Of a DNA stretch of 64,000 nt, positions 8,034-17,011 are shown in pieces; position 1 is the stretch's first letter, and each line of letters begins with the position of its first letter. A model generated the notes under the pieces. It was not told the origin of the DNA. It saw nothing but the letters and a program-made list of their open reading frames with translations, and did no database searches. The position numbers and the translations under genes were made by a program. The stretch comes from Streptomyces uncialis (lineage in GTDB: Bacteria > Actinomycetota > Actinomycetes > Streptomycetales > Streptomycetaceae): the NCBI RefSeq assembly GCF_001905345.1, contig NZ_LFBV01000010.1, positions 62,001 to 126,000 of the forward strand. The letters run 5' to 3'.

Positions 8034-8048
8034 CGAGGGGAGTGCCGT

Positions 8049-10376
8049 ATGACAGGGACCGGGGAGCCGGTCGGGGGCCGGTACCACCTGCTCAGGCTTC
8101 TCGGCAGAGGCGGGATGGGCGAGGTCTGGCTGGCGCACGACGAGGTGCTGGACCGTTCGGTGGCGCTCAAGAGCACCCTCGTGGACGACGAACGGGCCCG
8201 CGCGCGGCTGATGGACGAGGCCCGCAACATCGCCCGCTGCCAGGACCATCCGCACATCGTCTCCGTCTTCGACTTCTTCGTGGAGGAGCCCGCCTGCTGG
8301 ATCGTGATGCAGTACGTCCCGTCCCGCACCCTGGCCAAGGTGCTGCGCGACGAGGGCCCGCTGGACTCGGCGGCGGTCGCCGCGATCGGGCGCCAGACGG
8401 CCGACGCGCTGGCCGCCGCGCACACCGAGGGCGTGGTGCACCGCGATGTCACCCCGGAGAACATGCTGGTGACCGCGACGGGCCTGGCCACCCTCACCGA
8501 CTTCGGCATCTCCAGCGCGCTGTGGCAGGACCCGGCGCGGGCCCTGACCCTGTCGGTCCGGGGCAAGCCGCCGTATCTGCCGCCGGAGGTCGCCCGGGGC
8601 GGGGCCGCCGGACCTGCGGCGGACGTGTTCGGGCTGGGCGCCAGTCTGTACGCGGCCGTCGAGGGGCGTTCCCCGTGGGGCGAGGCGAACCACCCGGCGG
8701 TGTATCTGGCCCGCGCGTGCGGCGGGGAGACGGAACCGGCGCGGCGGGCCACCCGTCCGTTCGCCCGGGTGCTGGCCGCGCTGCTGGCCCGGGACCCCGA
8801 CGACCGCCCCGACGCCCGGGAGGCGTACGGGATGCTCAGCGCGATCGGGACCGGGGCTGGTGCCGGGGCGGCCGGGGCCGGGGGTTCGCCCGGGGTGCCG
8901 TCCCCGCGTGAACGGCGGCGGGACGGCGCGGCACCCGGGAACCCGCCGGAGCCCGGTGCGGCGGCGGTCGCCGGGGCGCGTTCGTGGCCCGCCCCGACCA
9001 CCGGGCCAGTCCCGGGCGCCGGGGTGGCGCAGCGGGCGGCGGAGCTGCGGACGCCGGACGGCGAACGGGGGTCCGGTGCGGGGGAACGGGCGACGGCCGA
9101 CGTGACCACCGTCAAGGCCCCGCGACACGACGGCCGGACCGTCCCGTCCGCCCCGCCGGACGCCGCCCCCGGCGAGGAAACCCCGGCACACCCACCGCTC
9201 GCGGAAGCCGCCCCGGCCCCGCGAACGCCCACGGAAGCCGCCCCGGCCCCGCCCCCGGCCTCCGAAAGGCCCGAGCGGCCCGAGGTTCCCGGCACCCCCG
9301 ACGATCCCGGCACCCCCGACGGTCCCGAGAGCCCCGGCGCCCCCGACGATCCGGATGGCCCCGATGGTCCGGGGCCCGGCTTCCCGCGACGTACCGCCGT
9401 CCTCGTCGCGCTCACCGGCGTACTGCTCGCGGGCACGGCCGGGGCGGGCTGGTGGCTGTGGCCGGGGGACGGCGGGAGCGGCGACTCCCCGGACACCCGG
9501 GCGGGTACGCGGGCCGTCCTCGGGGACGTCCGGGCGGCCGACCCGTGCGCGCTGCTGGACCCGACGGGCTTCACCTCGTACGGCACGGTGTACCTGCACA
9601 CGGCGTACGGGGCGTTCGACCGCTGTGACGTCCTCCTGTACGCCCGGGAGGACGGCGACGGTCCGAAGGGGGCGCGGAAGGGGGACTTCCTCGCGGGTGT
9701 CCAGGTCGACTTCGCCAGTGACCCCGCCGAGCTGGGCTCCGTCCCGAGGACGACACGCGGCGCGGTGACGGTGGCCGAACTCCCCCGGTCGTCCGACGGG
9801 TGCGAGCGCAATGTGATGCTCCCGGACGGCAACCAGGTCTGGCTCGCGGCCGGGAGCGAGCACACCGACGCACCCGATCCGTGCGCCCTCGTACGGATCG
9901 CCACCGACCACGCGGTGAAGGTCCTCAACCAGGGTCCCGTCCCGGAGCGGCCCGGCTTCCCCGCCGAATCGCTGGCCGGGGTCGACGCGTGCGCGCTGAT
10001 GGACGAGGCGGCGCTCGCGGTGGTCCCTGGGATCGACCCGGCGGACGGGGAACCCGACTTCGCGAACTGGGGATGCGACTGGACCGGCGGCACCCAGGAC
10101 GTCCGGGTCGACCTCGTCTTCAGCCGGGACAACTCCCTCACCGACGACGGCACCCCGGCCCGGTTCGGCGGACGGCCGGGCGCGGTGGCGGCGGGCGGGG
10201 CGGGCGAGGACTCCTGTGTGGCGCGCGCCCAGCACCGCGTCTATCCCGGAGTCCGGGGCGAGCAGACCATCGAGCTGGTGGAACTGACGGTCGCGGCCCC
10301 CTGGCCCGCCGAGGAGCTGTGCACCCGGGCCAGGGCCCTCGCGACGGCCGTCGCCCGGCGGCTGCCGGACGTCTGA
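8049..10376 (+). CDS. Transmembrane Ser/Thr protein kinase (PknB-like)
   Basis: 775 residues. The kinase domain (about 10-265) has the P-loop LLGRGGMGEVW, catalytic Lys in VALKS, HRDVTPENML (H131, R132, D133) and DFGISS; the activation segment ends PPYLPPEV. A Pro/Gly/Ala-rich linker (about 270-445, with GTPDDPGTPDGPE-type repeats) leads to one membrane helix (about 450-472) and an extracytoplasmic C-terminal domain (about 490-775) with paired cysteines (DPCALLD, DRCDVLL) that looks like a duplicated ligand-sensing module. ATG 8049 follows GAGGGGAG; upstream in-frame codons lie in the palindromic promoter region. The domain is not PASTA-type, so the signal differs from PknB. Confidence 0.93.
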   Translation: MTGTGEPVGGRYHLLRLLGRGGMGEVWLAHDEVLDRSVALKSTLVDDERARARLMDEARNIARCQDHPHIVSVFDFFVEEPACWIVMQYVPSRTLAKVLRDEGPLDSAAVAAIGRQTADALAAAHTEGVVHRDVTPENMLVTATGLATLTDFGISSALWQDPARALTLSVRGKPPYLPPEVARGGAAGPAADVFGLGASLYAAVEGRSPWGEANHPAVYLARACGGETEPARRATRPFARVLAALLARDPDDRPDAREAYGMLSAIGTGAGAGAAGAGGSPGVPSPRERRRDGAAPGNPPEPGAAAVAGARSWPAPTTGPVPGAGVAQRAAELRTPDGERGSGAGERATADVTTVKAPRHDGRTVPSAPPDAAPGEETPAHPPLAEAAPAPRTPTEAAPAPPPASERPERPEVPGTPDDPGTPDGPESPGAPDDPDGPDGPGPGFPRRTAVLVALTGVLLAGTAGAGWWLWPGDGGSGDSPDTRAGTRAVLGDVRAADPCALLDPTGFTSYGTVYLHTAYGAFDRCDVLLYAREDGDGPKGARKGDFLAGVQVDFASDPAELGSVPRTTRGAVTVAELPRSSDGCERNVMLPDGNQVWLAAGSEHTDAPDPCALVRIATDHAVKVLNQGPVPERPGFPAESLAGVDACALMDEAALAVVPGIDPADGEPDFANWGCDWTGGTQDVRVDLVFSRDNSLTDDGTPARFGGRPGAVAAGGAGEDSCVARAQHRVYPGVRGEQTIELVELTVAAPWPAEELCTRARALATAVARRLPDV

Positions 10377-10462
10377 CAGCGACGAGTTCCCTGGCCGCGC
10401 CGCCGGCGGGTCCGACCGGTCGGCGCGGAGTACGGCGAGGGGCGGCGGACGGCGGTCCGCCC

Positions 10463-10468
10463 TATCCT
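10463..10468 (+). promoter_or_regulatory. Predicted -10 box, leaderless start for receiver protein
   Basis: TATCCT ends 6 bases before GTG 10475, giving a transcript that would begin at the start codon. No clear -35 element. Confidence 0.4.
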
Positions 10469-10474
10469 GACGCC

Positions 10475-10927
10475 GTGGACGAGATGCCGCGTGACCACCG
10501 TCCGGCCCGCTCCGTGCGGCTGCTGCTCGCCGAGGACGAGGACGTGACGCACGGCGGGCTGGCGCTGCTGCTCGGGCTGGAGCCGGACTTCGACGTCGTC
10601 GCGCAGGTCGGCACGGGGGACACGGTCGTGGCGCGGGCGCTGGAGTGCCGTCCGGATGTGGCGCTGCTGGACCTCGGGATGCCGGGGCTCGGCGGGCTGG
10701 ACGCCGCCGCCGCGCTGCGCGACGAGGTCCCGGAGTGCCGGGTCCTGGTCCTCACGACGTCCGGCCGTCCCGGGCATCTGCGCCGGGTGCTGGCGACGGG
10801 TGCGGTGGGCTTCCTGGTGAAGGACTCCCCCGTCGAGGAGCTGGCCCGCGCGATCCGCGGCGTCCTCACCGGGGAGACCGTGGTGGACCCGGCGCTGGCC
10901 GCCGCGGAGCCCGGCCCCGCTCTGTAG
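10475..10927 (+). CDS. Receiver-only response regulator lacking its LuxR HTH domain
   Basis: 150 residues forming a complete NarL-type receiver: acidic pocket E20 D21, phospho-acceptor D66 (VALLDLGMPG), conserved T in VLTTS and K in GFLVKDS. In NarL/FixJ regulators the receiver is followed by a linker (VVDPALAAA) and a LuxR HTH of about 65 residues; here the protein ends six residues after that linker (EPGPAL). No histidine kinase is adjacent. It may be a decayed regulator or a stand-alone phospho-relay protein; it follows a Ser/Thr kinase gene by about 100 bases. The start is taken as GTG 10475 from the -10 spacing; ATG 10484 is an alternative. Confidence 0.85.
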   Translation: MDEMPRDHRPARSVRLLLAEDEDVTHGGLALLLGLEPDFDVVAQVGTGDTVVARALECRPDVALLDLGMPGLGGLDAAAALRDEVPECRVLVLTTSGRPGHLRRVLATGAVGFLVKDSPVEELARAIRGVLTGETVVDPALAAAEPGPAL

Positions 10928-10985
10928 GAGGTACGGGCCGGGCGGAGGTGTCCGGGCCCGGTCACGCGGACGGCCCCTGACTCCC

Positions 10986-12485
10986 TCAGGGGGCCGGGGA
11001 GTCGGCGGGGGGTACGGCCACCGGCTTCGTCCCGCCGCCGCGCGGCAGCCACACGATCATCAGGGCGGCGCCCGCCAGCAGGAGGCCCCCGGAGAGCCGC
11101 AGCGCGGCGGCGTAGCCGTCGGTGAGCGCCTCGGGACCGGCGCGGCCCGCGGTGGTGGCGGTCGCGACGGCGGTGAGCACCGAGAGGCCGAGGGCGCCGC
11201 CGAGGGTGCGGGAGGTGTTCATCAGCCCGGAGACGACACCCGCGTCGCCCGGCGCGGCGCCGGAGGTGGCGAGGGACGCCAGCGGGGTGGTCCACAGTCC
11301 GCCGCCCAGCGACATCAGTATCCCGGGCAGCAGGATCGCCGTCGTATAGGTGCCGTCGGTGCCCATGGTGGACTGCCAGCCGAAGCCCGCCGCCCCGAGG
11401 AGGGTGCCGCCGACGGCGACGGCGCGGGCCCCGAACCTGCGCATCAGAAACGGCGCGGTCTGCGCGCCGACGACGACGCTCAGGGAACTGGGTATCAGGG
11501 CCAGCCCGGCGTCCAGCGGGGAGTAGCCGAGGACGTTCTGCGCGTACTGGGTCATGAAGAACCACATGCCGAACATCCCGGAACCGCACAGCAGGATCGC
11601 CGCGTTGGCGGAGGCGACCGCGCGGGACCGGAAGAGTCCGAGCGGCATCAGGGGCTCCCTGGTCCGCGCCTCCACCAGGAGGAACACCCCGAGCAGCGCG
11701 AGTCCGGCGGTGAACGGCAGCAGGGTCGAGGGCGCGGACCAGCCGGCGGTCTCGGTCCGCGCGATCCCGTAGGCGAGGGCGGTGGCCCCGGCGGTGACGA
11801 GGAGCGCCCCGGGCAGGTCGAGCCGCCGGGGGCCGGTGGCGGTGCGGCCGCCGGGTATCCAGCGGACGGCCGCGGCGAGGACGAGCACACCGACGGGGAC
11901 GTTGACGAGCAGGACCCAGCGCCAGGACAGCCCGTCGGTGAGCGCCCCGCCGACGAAGCCGCCCGCCGCGCCGCCGCCCGCGCCGACGGCGGTCCAGGTG
12001 GCGAGCGCGCGGGCGCGGGCGGGCCCTTCGGGGACGGCGGCGGTGACGATGGTGAGGGTGGCGGGGGCGAGGACGGCCGCACCGAGGCCCTGCGCGGCGC
12101 GCGCGGCGAGCAGATGCCAGCCCTCCTGGGCGAGGCCCCCGGCGAGCGAGGCGACGGTGAACAGCGCGAGTCCGACGAGGAACATCCGCCGCCGTCCCCA
12201 CAGATCACCGGCGCGTCCGCCGAGGAGCATGAACCCGGCGAAGGCGATGGAGTACGCGCTGACCACCCAGCCGAGCGCGGCGGGGCTCATGTCGAGCGCG
12301 GTCCGCATCGACGGCAGCGCGACGTTCACGACGGACACGTCGAGTACCACGAGGAACTGCCCGGCACAGGCGGTGGCCACCAGCAGCCACAGCGGCGCAC
12401 GCCCCCCGCTCCCCCGCCCCCGTCCGGCCGACGGGACCCGGTCGTCGGCATGGGCGCGTCCGTCCCCGATGGCGTTCCTGAGCAT
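10986..12485 (-). CDS. MFS drug exporter, DHA2 (14-TM) family
   Basis: 499 residues with about 14 hydrophobic segments. Helix 1 carries FLVVLDVSVVNVALPSMRTA, the DHA2 motif (LDxTxVNVALP variant); the loop after helix 2 has GGRAGDLWGRRRMF (motif A) and helix 5 has GALTDGLSWRWVLLVNVPVG (motif C region plus the usual W-R-W-V-F/L-N-P signature). It should export hydrophobic drugs or metabolites using the proton gradient. ATG 12485 is chosen because upstream in-frame residues are encoded by the repeat array. No regulator is next to it; a repeat array separates it from the alpha/beta hydrolase. Confidence 0.92.
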   Translation of the reverse strand: MLRNAIGDGRAHADDRVPSAGRGRGSGGRAPLWLLVATACAGQFLVVLDVSVVNVALPSMRTALDMSPAALGWVVSAYSIAFAGFMLLGGRAGDLWGRRRMFLVGLALFTVASLAGGLAQEGWHLLAARAAQGLGAAVLAPATLTIVTAAVPEGPARARALATWTAVGAGGGAAGGFVGGALTDGLSWRWVLLVNVPVGVLVLAAAVRWIPGGRTATGPRRLDLPGALLVTAGATALAYGIARTETAGWSAPSTLLPFTAGLALLGVFLLVEARTREPLMPLGLFRSRAVASANAAILLCGSGMFGMWFFMTQYAQNVLGYSPLDAGLALIPSSLSVVVGAQTAPFLMRRFGARAVAVGGTLLGAAGFGWQSTMGTDGTYTTAILLPGILMSLGGGLWTTPLASLATSGAAPGDAGVVSGLMNTSRTLGGALGLSVLTAVATATTAGRAGPEALTDGYAAALRLSGGLLLAGAALMIVWLPRGGGTKPVAVPPADSPAP

Positions 12486-12539
12486 GCCCCATGCTGACAG
12501 CGCCCCCACCCGATGTACATCACCACCCGGTACGAGACC

Positions 12540-12889
12540 CCCAGGGCCACGAGGAACCACACCCGCACAGGACCAGGTACGCCCAGCACACGAAACCCAG
12601 GGGCGCGAGGAACTGCGCACCCACCGAGCGACCTGTGCGGGGACAAGTGCGTCCACCCGGACAGACCCAAGGGGCGCGGGGAACTGCGCACCCACGGACA
12701 ACCCGCACAGGACAGGTACGCCCAGCACACGAAACCCAGGGGCGCGAGGAACTGCGCACCCACCGAGCGACCTGTGCGGGGACAAGTGCGTCCACCCGGA
12801 CAGACCCAAGGGGCGCGGGGAACTGCGCACCCACGAGCGACCTGCACAGGAACAAGCGCGGGAAACCCCACAAGCGCAAGCGAAGGCGA
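12540..12889 (-). repeat. Intergenic repeat array 1 (139-bp tandem units)
   Basis: The core GGGGCGCGGGGAACTGCGC (or its GAGGAAC variant) occurs four times, at about 12601, 12671, 12740 and 12810. The units are two near-identical 139-bp copies (12600-12738, 12739 onward), each containing two half-units separated by GACAAGTGCGTCCACCCGG-type spacers. The array ends with the second family motif AGCGCAAGCGAAGGC against the hydrolase stop codon. Long open frames across it are artefacts. It separates two genes transcribed the same way. Confidence 0.9.
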
Positions 12890-13777
12890 TCAGCGACCGC
12901 CGGACGTATGCCGGATCAACGCGGGCACCAGAACCCCCCAGACCTCGACGGGCGGCATCTGATGCCCCATCCCCCGCAACGGAACGAGCCGCGCGCCGGG
13001 AATCTCCGCGGCGAGCGCCTCCCCGTGCCCGTACGGGACGAGCGGATCGGCGGTGCCGTGCAGCACCAGCGCCGGTACGGCGACCTCACCGAGCCGCCCC
13101 CGCACCGGAACCCCGCCCCGCAACCGCCAGTGGTTCGTGGCCGCCGCCGGTACGGGACTGCGGTCCCAGGCCCGCCCGGCGGTGGCCCGCAGCAGTGGCT
13201 CGTCCAGCGGGATGGTCCCGGCGAAGGCCCGTTCCAGGGCAAGCAGATGACCGGTCACGGACTCCCGGTCGCCCCAGTCGGGGCCGTCCCCCGGCGCGGC
13301 GAACCAGCGGGCGAGCGGGGCGCTCATCGGCGGCAGGTCGGTGTTCCCCGGCGCACCCGGCCCACCGGGACTGGTGGACAGCAGGGTGATGCCGAGCGTC
13401 CGCCCGGGGCACAGCACGGCCATCCGCTGGGCCAGTCCGCCGCCCATCGACACCCCGACGACGTGCGCGGCACGCACCCCGTACGCGTCGAGCACCCCGA
13501 GGGCGTCCGCGAGGAGGTCGTCACCGTCGTAGGGGGGCGGGCCGACCGGGAAGGTGGTGGAGCCGCCGGTGTCCCGGGTGTCGTAGCGGATCACATGGCG
13601 CCCGGCGGCGGCCAGCGCGTCGACGAGATCGTCGTGCCACCAGTCCATGGTGTCCCCCGCGCCGTTGACGAGCAGGACCGCCGGACCGGCCGGGTCACCG
13701 CAGGCCCGGGTGGCGAGATCGACCGCGCCCGCCCGGACGGTCCGGACGGGCGCGGTACGGGCGGCGGCTGCGAGCAT
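12890..13777 (-). CDS. Alpha/beta-fold hydrolase
   Basis: 295 residues with the alpha/beta hydrolase order: oxyanion region (VLLVNGAGDTMDWWHDD, about 35-52), nucleophile elbow GVSMGGG (Ser about 112), catalytic acid in TADPLVPYG (about 247-255) and the catalytic His in GMGHQMP near the C-terminus. The fold resembles the haloperoxidase/esterase group seen beside secondary-metabolism genes. It is cytoplasmic; no signal peptide. Its stop codon abuts the repeat array on one side. No operon partner: the upstream 276 bases hold simple repeats and the next gene (ABC ATPase) also reads minus. Substrate unknown. Confidence 0.9.
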   Translation of the reverse strand: MLAAAARTAPVRTVRAGAVDLATRACGDPAGPAVLLVNGAGDTMDWWHDDLVDALAAAGRHVIRYDTRDTGGSTTFPVGPPPYDGDDLLADALGVLDAYGVRAAHVVGVSMGGGLAQRMAVLCPGRTLGITLLSTSPGGPGAPGNTDLPPMSAPLARWFAAPGDGPDWGDRESVTGHLLALERAFAGTIPLDEPLLRATAGRAWDRSPVPAAATNHWRLRGGVPVRGRLGEVAVPALVLHGTADPLVPYGHGEALAAEIPGARLVPLRGMGHQMPPVEVWGVLVPALIRHTSGGR

Positions 13778-13930
13778 GACGGGACTCCTGGGCGGGGGCG
13801 GGCCGGTCGGGGCGTTTGAGGCGCGATGACCCTACTTCGCCGCCGGAGGCCGTCCTGTCACGTTCTGGGCCGTCCGGGCACCCTGTCACCCCTGCGGTGG
13901 AACGCGCACCGGCCCGCTCAGCCGCCGACC

Positions 13931-13970
13931 CACGCACCCGCACCGCGCACCACGCACCCGCACCGCGCAC
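13931..13970. repeat. 20-bp perfect tandem duplication
   Basis: CACGCACCCGCACCGCGCAC occurs twice without mismatch (13931-13950, 13951-13970) and runs straight into the 8-bp minisatellite. Probably replication slippage. Confidence 0.9.
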
Positions 13971-13972
13971 CA

Positions 13973-14060
13973 CTCACCCACTCACCCACTCACCCACTCA
14001 CCCACTCACCCACTCACCCACTCACCCACTCACCCACTCACCCACTCACCCACTCACCCA
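13973..14060. repeat. Minisatellite, 8-bp unit x 11
   Basis: CTCACCCA repeats 11 times without interruption. The TGA stop of the downstream ABC ATPase gene (14054-14056, minus strand) is supplied by the repeat, so expansion or contraction changes only sequence after that stop. Confidence 0.95.
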
Positions 14061-14728
14061 CTGATGAGCTTGCCGCGTTTGAGGCGGATCACCTCGTCGG
14101 AGGCGTCGGCCACCTCCCGCGAATGGGTCACCAGGATCACGCTCTTGCCCTCGTCGTGCGCCAGCTTCCGGAACACCTCGATGATCCCGTCGGCGGTGTC
14201 CTGGTCGAGGCTGCCGGTGGGTTCGTCGGCGAAGAGGATGTCCACTTCGCAGGCGAGGGCGCGGGCGATGGCGACGCGCTGCTGCTGACCGCCGGAGAGC
14301 TCCGGTGTGCGGCGGTGCCGGTCGGACTCCTCCACCCCGAGCAGACCGAGGAGTTCGGTGGCGCGCTTCTTCCTGTTGACGCCCTTCACGCCGGTGATCT
14401 CCATGGCGGAGGTGATGTTCTGGACGGCCGTCAGATAGGTGAGCAGGTTCAGCGACTGGAAGACCGTGGCCACATGGCGGTTGCGGTAGCGGCCCAGTCC
14501 GATCCCGGCGACGTCCTCGCCCTTGAACCGGACGGTGCCCCGGGTGGGTGAGTCGAGTCCGCTGGCGAGGGAAAGGAGCGTGGTCTTGCCGCTGCCGGAG
14601 GGGCCGATGACGGAGTACATCCGGCCCTGCTCGAAGGAGTAGTCGACGTCCTTGAGGACGGTGCGGCGGCTGCTGCCGGACTGGTAGGTCCGGCTCAGAC
14701 CGCTGAGCTCCAGGATCGGGGTCGTCAT
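14054..14728 (-). CDS. ABC exporter ATPase (LolD/MacB class)
   Basis: 224 residues. Walker A GPSGSGKTTL, Q-loop VFQSLNLL, signature ELSGGQQQRVAIARAL, Walker B ILFADEPTGSLD and H-loop LVTHS are complete, a minimal LolD/FtsE-class ATPase. ATG 14728 comes one base after the permease stop (TGAcATG), so the two are translationally coupled. It energises the permease 14730-16169. The pair sits divergently from a two-component system (16349-18264), a layout typical of antibiotic or peptide-sensing exporters of the Bce or MacB type. The stop codon lies inside a minisatellite. Confidence 0.94.
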   Translation of the reverse strand: MTTPILELSGLSRTYQSGSSRRTVLKDVDYSFEQGRMYSVIGPSGSGKTTLLSLASGLDSPTRGTVRFKGEDVAGIGLGRYRNRHVATVFQSLNLLTYLTAVQNITSAMEITGVKGVNRKKRATELLGLLGVEESDRHRRTPELSGGQQQRVAIARALACEVDILFADEPTGSLDQDTADGIIEVFRKLAHDEGKSVILVTHSREVADASDEVIRLKRGKLISG

Positions 14729-14729
14729 G

Positions 14730-16169
14730 TCAGTCGCCCTTCGTGAGGATGTCGCGCGGATGGAGCCGCAGGACCCGGATGCCGGGGACGATGGTGGCCA
14801 GGGCCGCGATACCGAGGCCGGTGGCGCCGACAGCGCCGATGTCCCCCGCGCCGAGCTCGATCTCGATGGCGTCGATCGGCTCGACCTTCTCGGTGTCCTC
14901 CTTGAGGCCACCGCCGGTGGTGTCGGTGAGGAGCTGCCCGGGGGCCTCGTCGGCGGCGGAGTTCCTGGCGGAGGAGACCTCACCGGAGAGCAGCCGGTCA
15001 CCGACACCCTGGGCGATGAACTGGCTTCCGGCGGCGGCGAAGCCGATCGCCAGGACCGCGCAGGCGCCCACCTCCGCCAGATGCTGGCCGAGCAGCTTGG
15101 GCTTCTTCTCGCCGAGGGAGAGCAGAATGCCCATCTCCTTGCGGCGTTCACGCAGGTTCGAGGCGATGATCAGGGCGAGGATGACGGTGCCCGCGACGGC
15201 GACCAGCCACACCGTGAGGGAGGCGAAGTCCGCCGTCCTGCCGATCGGGCCGACCAGGGTCTTGTACTGCTTGTCGTTGACGCTCAGCGGGTAGATCCTC
15301 GGGTCGAGTCCGGCCGCCTCGGCGTCGTCCCTGAGCCGGTCCAGATCACCGGGGTCGCGCAGGGTGAAGGTGGCCGACCGGACGTATCCGCCGTCGGCGC
15401 CCACCTTCCTGCCGTCGAGACGGGTCGCCCCGTCGGCGCTGACATAGATCTGGTTCGACGGCGCCTGCATCGGGGACACGTAAGTCCGGGGGTCGGCCGT
15501 GCTGTTCCGGTAGACGCCGGCGACGACGAAGCCGGTCTTCCTGGTGGTGAGTCTGCCGTCGGGCTTCTGGATGTTGGCGTTGAGCTGGACCCGGTCACCG
15601 ACCTTGAGGCGGTTGGCCTTGGCCACCCGTTCCTCGATGACGACCATGTCGCTCCGGCTGGCCGGGGTGATCCCGGAGCCGGAGACCATCTTCGAGTCGC
15701 CGTTGCGGAAGTCCTTGGCCGCTCGCAGATCACGGACCCCGTCCGCCTTGAAGAAGTCGAGTTCATCGCTCTGGCCGGGCGGCGGCGGCACCGGCTGATG
15801 GACCTTGACCTGGTCCGTGGGGCCCGCCACACCGTCCTTGGTGTAGTTGCACCCGGCCACGACCGGCGACCCGCAGAGCTTGTCCACGAGGACGCGCCGC
15901 ATATCGGCGTCGGCCCCGAGCTGCCCGGCCGCGCCGGGTCCGCCGCTCTTGCTGCCCTTGCCCGCTTCCAGATAGGCGTTCAGGTCCAGTTGCATGGTGG
16001 CCACCGCGCCCACGCTGCTCTTGGCGTCCACCGCGGCACGGGCCGCGGCGGACCGGATCAGGAACCCGGACAGGACCAGGGTGCAGATGACGAAGAACAG
16101 CCCGACGAGCATCACCGTCTTGCCCGGATGGCACCAGAGGCGCCACCAGGCCCGCTTGAACAGATTCAT
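14730..16169 (-). CDS. ABC exporter permease with large extracytoplasmic domain (FtsX family)
   Basis: 479 residues: one N-terminal membrane helix (MLVGLFFVICTLVLSGFLIR, about 20-40), an extracytoplasmic region of about 270 residues with two cysteines (KLCGSPVVAGCNY), then FtsX helices (TVWLVAVAGTVILALIIASN with ERRKEMGILLSLGEKK) and a last helix ending GIRVLRLHPRDILTKGD. The group includes permeases linked to peptide antibiotic resistance. ATG 16169 (MNLFKRAWW) is chosen; an upstream in-frame ATG encodes only Pro/Arg-rich residues. It is first in a two-gene operon with the ATPase and divergent from the two-component system. Confidence 0.92.
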   Translation of the reverse strand: MNLFKRAWWRLWCHPGKTVMLVGLFFVICTLVLSGFLIRSAAARAAVDAKSSVGAVATMQLDLNAYLEAGKGSKSGGPGAAGQLGADADMRRVLVDKLCGSPVVAGCNYTKDGVAGPTDQVKVHQPVPPPPGQSDELDFFKADGVRDLRAAKDFRNGDSKMVSGSGITPASRSDMVVIEERVAKANRLKVGDRVQLNANIQKPDGRLTTRKTGFVVAGVYRNSTADPRTYVSPMQAPSNQIYVSADGATRLDGRKVGADGGYVRSATFTLRDPGDLDRLRDDAEAAGLDPRIYPLSVNDKQYKTLVGPIGRTADFASLTVWLVAVAGTVILALIIASNLRERRKEMGILLSLGEKKPKLLGQHLAEVGACAVLAIGFAAAGSQFIAQGVGDRLLSGEVSSARNSAADEAPGQLLTDTTGGGLKEDTEKVEPIDAIEIELGAGDIGAVGATGLGIAALATIVPGIRVLRLHPRDILTKGD

Positions 16170-16271
16170 GGCGCTCACGCTAGGAGGACGGTGTTTCGGC
16201 GGAGGTTTGCCCGCGGGCCGTCGCGGCGGGGATCTCATACACGGATCAAAGGCGCCGTTTGGTAGGACGGA

Positions 16272-16308
16272 CCCGGTGGGCGTCCGGCGGGGCCGGCCGC
16301 CCACCGGG
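16272..16308. promoter_or_regulatory. 17-bp inverted repeat between exporter operon and its two-component system
   Basis: CCCGGTGGGCGTCCGGC (16272-16288) pairs with 16292-16308 with a single mismatch (16283/16297) and a 3-base loop. It lies 40 bases before the response-regulator start in the divergent promoter region, where an operator or leader hairpin would be expected. Confidence 0.6.
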
Positions 16309-16348
16309 AACGAACCGTCGGACCGATGAAGAGCAGAGGGTGTCGCGC

Positions 16349-17011
16349 GTGCGGGTGCTGGTGGTCGAGGACGAGCAGTTCATGGCGCGGGTCCTGGCGA
16401 TCGGGCTGCGCAGGGAGGCGATGGCGGTCGATGTGGTGCACGACGGGGCGCGGGCCCTGGAGCAGCTCACCGTCCACGACTACGACGCGGTCGTCCTCGA
16501 CCGGGACCTGCCGGAGATCCACGGCGACGAGGTGTGCCGCCGGATCGTCGCGCTGCGTCTGGACTGCCGCGTGCTGATGCTGACCGCCGCCTCCCGGCTC
16601 GGCGACAAGGTCGAGGGCCTCGGGCTGGGCGCCGACGACTATCTCGCGAAGCCCTTCGACTTCCCCGAACTGGTCGCCCGGCTGCGGGCGCTGTACCGCC
16701 GCAGCCCCATGGCCCACTCCCCGGTCCTGACCTTCGCCGATGTACGGCTGGACACCCATCGCCGCCAGGTCAGCCGCGCGGGCACCGGCATCCGCCTCGC
16801 CCCGAAGGAACTCGCCGTGCTGGAGCTGCTGATGCGCGCCGACGGCGGGGTGCTGAGCGCCGAGTACCTCCTCGACAAGGCGTGGGACGTGCACACCGAT
16901 CCCTTCACCAACGCGGTCCGCCTGGTGGTGCACACCCTGCGCAGAAAACTCGGCGAACCCCGGCTGGTCCACACCGCGATCGGCGCGGGCTACTACCTGG
17001 GCACCGGGTGA
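16349..17011 (+). CDS. OmpR-family response regulator
   Basis: 220 residues: receiver with acidic pocket E7 D8, phospho-acceptor D51 (VVLDRDLPEIHG), T in MLTAAS and K in DYLAKPFDFPEL; then an OmpR winged helix (LAPKELAVLELLMRADGG to HTAIGAGYYLGTG). GTG 16349 is preferred because AGAGGG lies 8 bases upstream; GTG 16340 would overlap that site. The stop overlaps the kinase start (GTGA). It probably controls the divergent ABC exporter pair; the DNA sites could not be pinned down apart from the 16272-16308 inverted repeat. Confidence 0.93.
   Translation: MRVLVVEDEQFMARVLAIGLRREAMAVDVVHDGARALEQLTVHDYDAVVLDRDLPEIHGDEVCRRIVALRLDCRVLMLTAASRLGDKVEGLGLGADDYLAKPFDFPELVARLRALYRRSPMAHSPVLTFADVRLDTHRRQVSRAGTGIRLAPKELAVLELLMRADGGVLSAEYLLDKAWDVHTDPFTNAVRLVVHTLRRKLGEPRLVHTAIGAGYYLGTG

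Noticed and set aside
12513..12962. Long open reading frames over the repeat arrays (and at 28101-28612, 32409-33582, 43041-44194)
   Set aside because: They encode only RGAGNCA/FPAPLG-type repeats in several frames and strands, with no codon bias or family match; artefacts of high GC.
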